64,000 nt of DNA. Source: Gammaproteobacteria bacterium (GTDB lineage: Bacteria; Pseudomonadota; Gammaproteobacteria; Enterobacterales; Kangiellaceae). Shown piece by piece: positions 1 through 6,569 of the stretch; the first letter of the stretch is position 1; each line of letters begins with the position of its first letter. A program made the translations under genes and the position numbers. The notes under the pieces were generated by a model. It ran no database searches, was not told where the DNA came from, and saw nothing but the letters and a program-made list of their open reading frames with translations. Location of the stretch: contig JABXHY010000072.1 of the NCBI GenBank assembly GCA_013373375.1, forward strand, positions 35,745 through 99,744, given 5' to 3'.

Positions 1-1101
1 ACCATATTCATGCCTTTTGAAAAAGTGATTGGTATTTCTATCAACGATGAAGTGGTTGTCGATGCTGGTGAAGGCGGTATGCCGATATATGAGTCAATGG
101 AAGGTAAATGTTTTGATGCTTTCATGTCACCTCTGGAGCAAGAGGCCGACCAAACCGTAATCGGAACTCTTGCGTTATATCCTGAGCGACTCAGCCCATT
201 AAGAAAAGAGAGATGCAAGCAACATTTACTAACCGGTGTAAAGACTATCGATGCTTGCTTACCGCTAGCAAAAGGACAGCGAACTGGAATCTTCTCTGGT
301 AGTGGAGTCGGGAAAACAACACTGTTTAGAAAATTGATTGATACCGTTAATGTGGATATTAAAATTATTGTACTAATCGGCGAACGCGGCCGAGAAGTTA
401 GTGAAATCCTCGAGCAGTGTAAAGAGACAAACGCGCCTTACATTATTATTGCTTCATCAGCGGATCAGCCGGCTGTTCATAGAGCTCAAGCTTTGTACAC
501 AGGAACAGCATTAGCAGAACATTATGCAGAGCAAGGAAAAGATGTTGCCCTGTATGTTGACTCGATTACTCGGTTTGCTCATGCACTCAGAGAAGTGAAA
601 ACCGCTGCTGGCGAGAGTGCGTCTTTAAGAGGTTATCCCAGCTCTGTTTTTACCGAGCTCGCAAGTTTGGCCGAGCGTGCTGGAAACTTTAAAGATAGCG
701 GCAGTATTACAGGTATTTATACAGTCTTGGTCGATGGTGATGATTTGGACGAACCAATTAGTGACAATATGCGCGCTATCTTGGATGGCCACATAATTTT
801 AAGTCGCGCTATTGCTGATCAAGGGCAATTCCCTGCAGTTGATGTTTTAAAGAGCCGCAGTCGAATTATCTTAGATGTTTTTAATGAAGCAGATGTATCG
901 ACGTCTGAGAAAATACGAAAGACTCTAGCCAGTTATGTGGATGTAAAAGACTTTGTAGATTTTGGTGGTTACAAAAAAGGAAGTAATAAGAAAATCGATT
1001 TAATAATTGAGTCTTATGAAAAGCTTATTGAAAAGTTATTCTCGAACCATGGTTATCACCAAAAAGACTTGAAGGAGCTTCTCAATGAACTTATCAAGTA
1101 A
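1..1101 (+). CDS. fliI: Flagellar type III export ATPase FliI, 5' end outside window
   Basis: Cytoplasmic ATPase that energises flagellar export. The frame is open through base 1, so the ATG at 10 is internal and the N-terminus lies outside the window (about 366 codons are present; FliI is usually about 440 residues). The Walker A motif GSGVGKTT is at nt 298-321, followed by GERGREV, the Walker B strand VALYVDS and the ATPase segment LRGYPSSVF. The region before Walker A (LSPLRKERCKQHLLTGVKTID) is divergent from the usual PLxRxPIxxPLxxGVRAID, so this belongs to a divergent flagellar branch. It overlaps the next gene by 17 nt and opens a compact operon. An F1/V1 or virulence T3SS ATPase is less likely because flgD, flgE and fliP follow. 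Confidence 0.93.
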   Translation, partial: TIFMPFEKVIGISINDEVVVDAGEGGMPIYESMEGKCFDAFMSPLEQEADQTVIGTLALYPERLSPLRKERCKQHLLTGVKTIDACLPLAKGQRTGIFSGSGVGKTTLFRKLIDTVNVDIKIIVLIGERGREVSEILEQCKETNAPYIIIASSADQPAVHRAQALYTGTALAEHYAEQGKDVALYVDSITRFAHALREVKTAAGESASLRGYPSSVFTELASLAERAGNFKDSGSITGIYTVLVDGDDLDEPISDNMRAILDGHIILSRAIADQGQFPAVDVLKSRSRIILDVFNEADVSTSEKIRKTLASYVDVKDFVDFGGYKKGSNKKIDLIIESYEKLIEKLFSNHGYHQKDLKELLNELIK

Positions 1102-1480
1102 GTATAAAGAAGAAGCGCTCAAATTAAAGAAGCAAAGTTTAGTGCTAGAAAAGCGCTATTCAAATAATCAAGCTCATATTAGTACATTAAACCAAAAGCA
1201 GGATGCATTAGAGCAAGATCTAAAAGATCTGGAGAGTCGATTGATTGAACTTTCCGCTTTAATCGAAAAACTTGACCAAATAAACATGATCAGTTTGAGA
1301 GAAAGTTATATCGGTAAATTTAATCAAATTGAAAATCAAAAACAGCACTTAAAGAGTTCAATTAAAACTGTGATAGATGAAATACAAGAGCTGAAGAATG
1401 AACAGTCGCGAGTGAATAAAGTTCTTGAACTTAAAATTAGTGAACAGCGCAAGATATTAGCGAGAGGTTGTATTCAATGA
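1085..1480 (+). CDS. fliJ: FliJ-like coiled-coil export protein
   Basis: 131 residues, almost entirely charged and Gln/Leu-rich heptads (residues about 5-120), predicting a long antiparallel coiled coil as in FliJ, the stalk and chaperone-escort protein that works with FliI. Sequence identity with canonical FliJ is not obvious. The call rests on size, coiled-coil character and position directly after fliI, which is the near-universal fliI-fliJ order. A GGAG lies at 1075-1078 before the ATG at 1085. The gene overlaps fliI by 17 nt and the next gene by an ATGA junction, so the genes are probably translationally coupled. Confidence 0.7.
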   Translation: MNLSSKYKEEALKLKKQSLVLEKRYSNNQAHISTLNQKQDALEQDLKDLESRLIELSALIEKLDQINMISLRESYIGKFNQIENQKQHLKSSIKTVIDEIQELKNEQSRVNKVLELKISEQRKILARGCIQ

Positions 1481-2307
1481 TACCGATCAATACCTCGAAT
1501 TTATTGGGATTAGGTGATCTATTAAAAGATCAAAAGCCAACTGTTGAAGAGCCTACTGTTGACGTTGCGTTTGAAGAACTGCTTAATCAATCTAGCTTCG
1601 AATACACCAATATTCAGGATGAGAATGCTTTAAAGCCGAAAGCACAAGATATGAGTAATGACTCGATGCTTGATGCAAATAAATTACTTCTTGAGCATGA
1701 GTATAATTTTAAGCTTTTGAACAAGATCAGTGAACAAATAACGAAAGCTAAAATTGAACACTCTACTTCGATCTCTGATGCCTATAATAATGACTTAGTG
1801 TCTCAAGAGTTTATTGTTGAGTTATTGGGTCGATCGACTGGCCTAATGGCTTATCAGAGTAGCGAGAAATTATCTGCAAATATTCTGAAAAGTCTGCACA
1901 TATCATTGCCAGTTAACGAAGCGGGCAATTCAAATGCTACAAGTTTATCGGATATAAATCCTAGCTCGACAAAGGCTTTTGCAGCACCCGTCATGAATAA
2001 GCAAGAGAATGTTGTTTCTAATGCTCAATTTAAAGATAAGAGTTTAACTAAACCTGAAACAATTAAATCTATGAGTAAAACATTTGGTTATGAAGTTAAT
2101 CAAATGAATTATCAGCCGTTTCTTTTTACATTGGCAGCATCAGATAAAGGCTTAAATATTTATTATCGAAATTATTTTACAAAGGAAAATGAGTTAAAAA
2201 AATATATAGCTCATTTAGAACAATCTGGATTTAAGATTAACCGTGTGGTCGTCAACGGTAATCTTGTGAAGGGGAATACCGTTATGGAGAATAACGATGG
2301 AAATTGA
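1477..2307 (+). CDS. Protein in the FliK (hook-length control) position
   Basis: 276 residues from ATG 1477, which overlaps the fliJ stop as ATGA and has AGAGG at about 1463-1467. A TTG three codons upstream is a weaker start. The protein is Ser/Asn/Lys-rich and apparently unstructured for about 200 residues. It ends in a compact region (about 210-275) with alternating hydrophobic strands (FLFTLAAS, GLNIYYRNYF, FKINRVVVNG). This layout, a disordered ruler plus a small C-terminal domain just before flgD and flgE, is that of FliK. I cannot see the usual FliK C-terminal motif (LxPxxLGxVxV), so the assignment is positional. A divergent LafE-type hook-length protein is an equal option. Confidence 0.5.
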   Translation: MIPINTSNLLGLGDLLKDQKPTVEEPTVDVAFEELLNQSSFEYTNIQDENALKPKAQDMSNDSMLDANKLLLEHEYNFKLLNKISEQITKAKIEHSTSISDAYNNDLVSQEFIVELLGRSTGLMAYQSSEKLSANILKSLHISLPVNEAGNSNATSLSDINPSSTKAFAAPVMNKQENVVSNAQFKDKSLTKPETIKSMSKTFGYEVNQMNYQPFLFTLAASDKGLNIYYRNYFTKENELKKYIAHLEQSGFKINRVVVNGNLVKGNTVMENNDGN

Positions 2308-2716
2308 AGCAATCGGTCGGAATATAGCGCCTGCGAGTCAAGGGTTACAAAATAATAATATTTCTCAAGAAGAGTTTATTAAATTATTTTTGGCACAGTT
2401 ATCGTTTCAGGATCCTTTGGAACCGTTGGACAATTCGGAATTTTTAGCCCAGTTAGCACAGTTTTCTAGTATTGCTCAGTTAAGTAGCAACGGAGAAGCA
2501 TTAGAGAACATTGCTTATATAAACTCTGCATCGCAGGGCTCAAATCTGCTTGATAAAGTTATTGAAATTCAAACCGAAAGTGGAACCACCTCGATTCGAG
2601 TGACTGGTGTGAACTTTACTCAAGAAGGATTGCGGTTAGAAGGCACTAGAACGTCCGATGGTGGGATTGTTCAAAATATTAGATTTTCGCAAATTGTAAA
2701 ATTAAATAATCTTTAG
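2297..2716 (+). CDS. flgD: Short FlgD, hook-capping scaffold
   Basis: FlgD forms the cap on which hook subunits polymerise. Residues about 25-65 carry the family signature: SQEEFIKLFLAQLSFQDP, then PLDNSEFLAQLAQFS and the segment LxxIAYxNSASQGSNLLDKV. At 139 residues it is much shorter than the usual 210-240. The N-terminal export/capping part is present, but only one short beta region remains in place of the Tudor/FnIII tail. The ATG at 2297 overlaps the upstream stop by 11 nt. The shortening fits the reduced character of the cluster and is not a frameshift, since the frame ends 11 nt before flgE. Confidence 0.9.
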   Translation: MEIEAIGRNIAPASQGLQNNNISQEEFIKLFLAQLSFQDPLEPLDNSEFLAQLAQFSSIAQLSSNGEALENIAYINSASQGSNLLDKVIEIQTESGTTSIRVTGVNFTQEGLRLEGTRTSDGGIVQNIRFSQIVKLNNL

Positions 2717-2727
2717 GAATCAATATC

Positions 2728-3903
2728 ATGTTTCAATCATTTTTTAGTGGCTTATCGGGGATGATCACATTCTCATCTGGCCTAGATAATATCAGTAATA
2801 ATATCGCTAATATGAACACTATTGGCTATCGTGGAACTAATTCTTTTTACCAAGCACTGTCTGGGCAAAATAATGGCTATGGAGTGCGATCTGATAACAC
2901 AAGTATTAACCTTCAATCGGGTGAGATTCGAGAAACAGGCCAAGCCACAGACTTAGCAATCTCAGGTTCAGGTTATTTTATACTAAGAGACGGCGGCGAT
3001 TATTTTTATACACGAGCAGGACAATTTGAATTTGACGCTGATGGATTCCTGGTAGATCGAACAACGGGTTTTCGTGTTGCAGCGCTAAATGAGTTTGGTA
3101 ACTTGTCCGATATTAATATCGAGAATTATCGACAATTAAATCCTGAAGCAACCACTCAAGTAAACTTTACCGGCAACTTATCAACCGGTAGCCAAGAAGG
3201 TTCAACACAAATTTCAGTGTTTAACGCTCAAGGTGAAGAAATTCAGTTAACCTTCGATTTCACTAATAATACATCGACGACAGCGGGTAGCTGGTTAGTG
3301 TCAATTAAAGACGAAAATGATATTGAAATTGGTACCGGTGAAGTAAGGTTTGCACCAGACGGAAGTCCATTAAGTGGATTTAATAATATTTCCTTTGATA
3401 TTCCAGCTAGTGCCAACGGCAGTAGTGGTACAGCTCAAACCATCAATCTTTATTTCGGTGAAGAAGGTAGTTTTGCCGGAGCAACCTCTTTCCAGCAGGG
3501 CACGGTTTCTACAGTAAGCAGCAATCTTGAAGACGGTCGTGGAGTCGAAGGATTGGTGGCTATAAGCTTTAAAGAAGACGGATCTTTAAATTTGTTGTAT
3601 TCAAATGGAGACACCGAAGAGCCTTATCAAATTGCATTGGCGTATTTTAATAACGAATCAAATTTGACGCTTGTTGATGGAGCTTATTACGAAGCAAACT
3701 CAAGTCAAGAGCCGCAAATAGGTGCCGCGAATCAAGGTGTGTATGGTTCAATCGTTGGTGAAAGCTTGGAAAGCTCTAACGTAGATTTGGTGAGAGAGTT
3801 TGCAGAAATGATCATCATTCAGCGTGGCTATCAAGCAAGTTCACGAGCAATGAACATTTCCAATCAGTTGGTTGAGCAGCTTTATGACAATACTCGTGGA
3901 TAA
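2728..3903 (+). CDS. flgE: Flagellar hook protein FlgE
   Basis: 391 residues, the normal FlgE size. The N-terminus FQSFFSGLSGM followed by LDNISNNIANMNTIGYRG is the conserved flagellar rod/hook D0 helix. A second conserved block (GSGYFILRDGGDYFYTRAGQF) lies near residues 83-105. The C-terminus has the matching D0 segment SSNVDLVREFAEMIIIQRGY followed by QASSRAMNISNQLVEQL. The middle (about 140-330) is the surface-exposed D1/D2 part. Hook subunits are exported by the FliP-containing channel and capped by FlgD. The gene starts 11 nt after flgD, and the next gene starts inside its 3' end. Confidence 0.95.
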   Translation: MFQSFFSGLSGMITFSSGLDNISNNIANMNTIGYRGTNSFYQALSGQNNGYGVRSDNTSINLQSGEIRETGQATDLAISGSGYFILRDGGDYFYTRAGQFEFDADGFLVDRTTGFRVAALNEFGNLSDINIENYRQLNPEATTQVNFTGNLSTGSQEGSTQISVFNAQGEEIQLTFDFTNNTSTTAGSWLVSIKDENDIEIGTGEVRFAPDGSPLSGFNNISFDIPASANGSSGTAQTINLYFGEEGSFAGATSFQQGTVSTVSSNLEDGRGVEGLVAISFKEDGSLNLLYSNGDTEEPYQIALAYFNNESNLTLVDGAYYEANSSQEPQIGAANQGVYGSIVGESLESSNVDLVREFAEMIIIQRGYQASSRAMNISNQLVEQLYDNTRG

Positions 3904-4585
3904 ACAAAGCATAGCAAATCTGTTCGCATGTAAAGCAGCGAGCAGTGACGTGACGCAATTACAGTGTGATGATTTATTAAATCAGATGCTTGATTGGGTA
4001 TGCCCCGAATTTAAAGAATCGGTTAAGTCTCAATCCATTAAATTTAGTGACGTGTCATCGACCGTTACCCAGGTGTGCATGCTGGGTAACAAAGTGATTG
4101 GCTGCTTTAACGATGCTGCGATTGAGCAACTCTTTTTTGCTGGAGATAACAAAGAAAAGAGTGACAAGCGAAAAGTGACTAAAGCATTTTTTGCTGAATT
4201 AACCGGTTACCAAGCGGATGAAATAGAAATTGTTAAATTGTCAGACATTGAGCTCAACCTGAACTTTGCGCTAAGCGCTCTGATGCTAGGCTCGGATCAA
4301 ATTATAGCTGTTGTTCCATTCACTATGCCGCTATCTGGTACCAAAGGTGAAGCATTGAAGCTTGATAAATTACCTCTCGGAGATTCGTTAGCCGAAGTAA
4401 ATTTTTCTGTTGAATCCCGAGTATCAGCGACAGATATATTTGATATAAAGCCCGGAATGACCATAGAGCTAAAACACGATATTACCAGACCATTCAATGC
4501 ACTAATGGATCAGGAAGTTATCGGTTATGCTTACCTTTGCCAAAAAGATAAGAAAGTACAAGCGACTTTTGTTAAGGAAAAATGA
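3884..4585 (+). CDS. fliM: FliM-like C-ring protein with C-terminal SPOA domain
   Basis: 233 residues from ATG 3884, overlapping the flgE end by 20 nt. A TTG at 3872 is an alternative start. The C-terminal about 75 residues (LPLGDSLAEVNFSVESRVSA, DIFDIKPGMTIELKHD, ALMDQEVIGYAYL) have the beta pattern of an SPOA domain as in FliM/FliN. The first 160 residues resemble neither the CheC-like middle domain nor the CheY-binding N-terminal helix of canonical FliM (about 330 residues). It is followed by a second SPOA protein (fliN), the usual fliM-fliN order. The missing CheY-binding peptide suggests altered switching. The name rests on the SPOA domain and position. Confidence 0.68.
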   Translation: MTILVDKQSIANLFACKAASSDVTQLQCDDLLNQMLDWVCPEFKESVKSQSIKFSDVSSTVTQVCMLGNKVIGCFNDAAIEQLFFAGDNKEKSDKRKVTKAFFAELTGYQADEIEIVKLSDIELNLNFALSALMLGSDQIIAVVPFTMPLSGTKGEALKLDKLPLGDSLAEVNFSVESRVSATDIFDIKPGMTIELKHDITRPFNALMDQEVIGYAYLCQKDKKVQATFVKEK

Positions 4586-4890
4586 TGGACAAATTAGAAT
4601 TTACAGATGTTAGTGAACAGGAATTTGAAAAAGAATTGGAAAGTGCGGTAAGCATTAAAGACGATATTTTAAAGTCACTGGATGTTTCTATTGAAGTTAG
4701 AGTTGCTAAGAAGAAGGTGCCGCTTTCTCAACTTTCTAATCTTAAATGCGGTGAACTTCTTGCGTTGGATACACCAGTCGACACGCCAGTCGAAATTTTC
4801 TGTCAAGGAAAGTTAATCGCATTAGGTGAGTTAGTGACAGATGGAAAAACTTTGTCAGTAAAAATATTAGAGACTAAGGATGAACACTAA
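4582..4890 (+). CDS. fliN: Flagellar motor switch protein FliN
   Basis: 102 residues. The acidic N-terminus is followed by the SPOA core: LKSLDVSIEVRVAKKKVPLSQL, then LKCGELLALDTPVDTPVEIF and GKLIALGELV. This is the FliN signature (ILDIPVxLxVxLGxT...LxxGxVIxLD...V.v.vNGxLIA.GEVV). FliN forms the base of the cytoplasmic C-ring and docks the export ATPase complex. Start ATG 4582 overlaps the upstream stop as ATGA and has AAGGAAA just before it. Part of the coupled operon. Confidence 0.88.
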   Translation: MMDKLEFTDVSEQEFEKELESAVSIKDDILKSLDVSIEVRVAKKKVPLSQLSNLKCGELLALDTPVDTPVEIFCQGKLIALGELVTDGKTLSVKILETKDEH

Positions 4891-5161
4891 TCCTCCTACT
4901 GTAGAGATCGGTGCAACTTGGTACATCGTTGTCGGTGTGCTCGTTTGCTTATATCTGTTGATTTACTTCAGGCATAAAATTCAGCTTAAACTGAATGGTG
5001 CTTCGCCAACAGAGACAAAAGTCGAAAGGCTATACCAAGATTTAGACAGTAAAGTAATCAAAATTACTCATTTTGAAAATGAGTATCTGGTGCTTAAGGA
5101 TAAAACAGGGATGCTATTACTCGATAAAACTATCAAAGAAAAAGGGAATGACGATGTTTGA
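4880..5161 (+). CDS. fliO: FliO-like small membrane protein
   Basis: 93 residues with one N-terminal membrane segment (about 10-28, WYIVVGVLVCLYLLIYF) and a cytoplasmic tail of about 60 residues. The tail carries a beta-rich segment (KVIKITHFENEYLVLKDK, MLLLDKTI) like the FliO cytoplasmic domain (L..v.vGp...lLLg...). FliO assists assembly of the FliP ring. The family is poorly conserved, so the call depends on topology, size and position between fliN and fliP, its standard place. The start ATG overlaps the fliN end by 11 nt. Confidence 0.75.
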   Translation: MNTNPPTVEIGATWYIVVGVLVCLYLLIYFRHKIQLKLNGASPTETKVERLYQDLDSKVIKITHFENEYLVLKDKTGMLLLDKTIKEKGNDDV

Positions 5162-5789
5162 AGCAGGAATGGATCCATTGAAGGTTGTTATTACATTAAC
5201 AACGCTATCATTTATTCCTTTGCTACTTGTTGCGTGTACCACATTCACGCGCTTTGTCATTGTGTTTTCGATGCTGCGTTTTGCTTTAGGGTTACAACAA
5301 ACCCCTCCTAATATTGTGATTATTTCGCTTTCGGTTTTTCTATCCTTATTTGTGATGAAAGAACCATTAACAGAAGTGTACGATCAATCAGTTACTCCTT
5401 ATTTAAGCGATACAATTACCGCAGAAGAAGCCTTTGATAAAGGTAAAATTGTTTTTACAAGATTTATGTCTTCTTATACAAATCCTGACGACCTAGCACT
5501 TTTTGTAACCTATGATAAGAAAGAGATGCCCGAGTCCGTTGAGGAAGTCGATTTTTTTCATTTGGTACCGGCATTTTTATTAAGTGAATTGAAAACTGCA
5601 TTTAAAATCGGATTTATGATTTTTATTCCTTTTCTACTCGTCGATTTAATTGTATCCAGTGTTTTAATGTCATTGGGTATGATAATGCTTCCTCCAATTA
5701 CAGTTTCGCTACCAATTAAGATTATGCTATTTGTTATTATTGATGGTTGGAATCTTGTGGTTCAAACGTTATTAATGAGTGCAAGTTAG
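5154..5789 (+). CDS. fliP: Flagellar export gate protein FliP, without signal peptide
   Basis: Core subunit of the FliPQR export gate in the inner membrane. Recognised by LSFIPLLLVACTTFTRFVIV, LRFALGLQQTPPN, the C-terminal block LLSELKTAFKIGFMIFIPFL and LVDLIVSSVLMSLGMIMLPP. Start ATG 5154 has AAAGGGA six bases upstream; the in-frame ATG at 5148 abuts that motif. The 211-residue product begins directly at the family core, so the cleaved N-terminal signal region of enteric FliP is absent. No fliQ or fliR follows; the next gene is a sigma factor, so the other gate genes must lie elsewhere. Confidence 0.95.
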   Translation: MFEAGMDPLKVVITLTTLSFIPLLLVACTTFTRFVIVFSMLRFALGLQQTPPNIVIISLSVFLSLFVMKEPLTEVYDQSVTPYLSDTITAEEAFDKGKIVFTRFMSSYTNPDDLALFVTYDKKEMPESVEEVDFFHLVPAFLLSELKTAFKIGFMIFIPFLLVDLIVSSVLMSLGMIMLPPITVSLPIKIMLFVIIDGWNLVVQTLLMSAS

Positions 5790-5799
5790 CTTTAGTATA

Positions 5800-6477
5800 A
5801 TGATAAACTCTAACGCGCTTTGGGATAACTACAAATCTGCTCCTACTGATTACAGTAAAAAGCAAATATTTGACCATTATCATGATTGGGCCATTTTGGA
5901 AGGAATGAGAACAATCAAGTCAATTGGCGTAAAAGATATTGATGATGAAGATATAAAACAAATTGCTTTGCTATCGATGTATGAGGCTATTGAACGATTT
6001 GACCAGTCCTATGGTGTGAACTTTAAATCATTTGCCCGTATAAGAATAAAAGGCGAAATATTAAATAGAATTCCGAGCTATACCGAAGATCAAGCTATTT
6101 TTAAGGCAATCAAATATGTAGAAGCAATAAGCAGTAATGATGATGCTGAGTCAGAATTATTTAAATTAATTTATTCCAAGATTGTGTTACATACGAAAGT
6201 TGTTTTGCTTCATGATTATTTCCATGACCAGTTTAATTACTTTCCCAGTATATCCAGCTCTGTCGAAGAAGCGCAGATCAAAGTGTATATAGATAAGTCA
6301 CTTAAAAAGCTCAGTGATCAAGAAAGACGAGTTATTGAGTTAATGTTTCTCTACTCACAATCCAACCGGGAAGTCTCAGAAGCGCTCAATATTTCCAAGG
6401 GTAGAGTTTCTCAATTGTATGCGTCTGCAATGGAAAAGTTAGAGAATTATTTTAGCTATAATAAAATAATGCTGTAG
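5800..6477 (+). CDS. fliA: FliA/LafS-type RNA polymerase sigma-28 factor
   Basis: 225 residues from ATG 5800; a GTG at 5779 overlapping fliP is an alternative. Sigma region 2 is visible at about residues 20-90 (DIDDEDIKQIALLSMYEAIE, FDQSYGVNFKSFARIRIKGE), matching the FliA pattern of D.l.q.g..gL.eA...fd...g..F.tYA..RIrG. Region 4 is near residues 170-215 (LSDQERRVIELMFLY, NREVSEALNISKGRVSQLYA) with a clear helix-turn-helix. Region 3 between them is unusual. It probably directs late genes of this flagellar system, and its position at the operon end suggests self-contained regulation. Confidence 0.88.
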   Translation: MINSNALWDNYKSAPTDYSKKQIFDHYHDWAILEGMRTIKSIGVKDIDDEDIKQIALLSMYEAIERFDQSYGVNFKSFARIRIKGEILNRIPSYTEDQAIFKAIKYVEAISSNDDAESELFKLIYSKIVLHTKVVLLHDYFHDQFNYFPSISSSVEEAQIKVYIDKSLKKLSDQERRVIELMFLYSQSNREVSEALNISKGRVSQLYASAMEKLENYFSYNKIML

Positions 6478-6569
6478 GCATCAATGTCTCACTTTCAGTA
6501 GCTCTAAATTGACATTAATTCATGTCTCATCCATAGTCTTAATGTCTGACTTTTTCAAGAGTATTAAAA

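Noticed and set aside
2391..2408. Sigma-54 promoter inside flgD (TTGGCACAG)
   Set aside because: The -12 part does not match (no TTGC at the correct spacing), and the string is explained by codons of the conserved FlgD motif.
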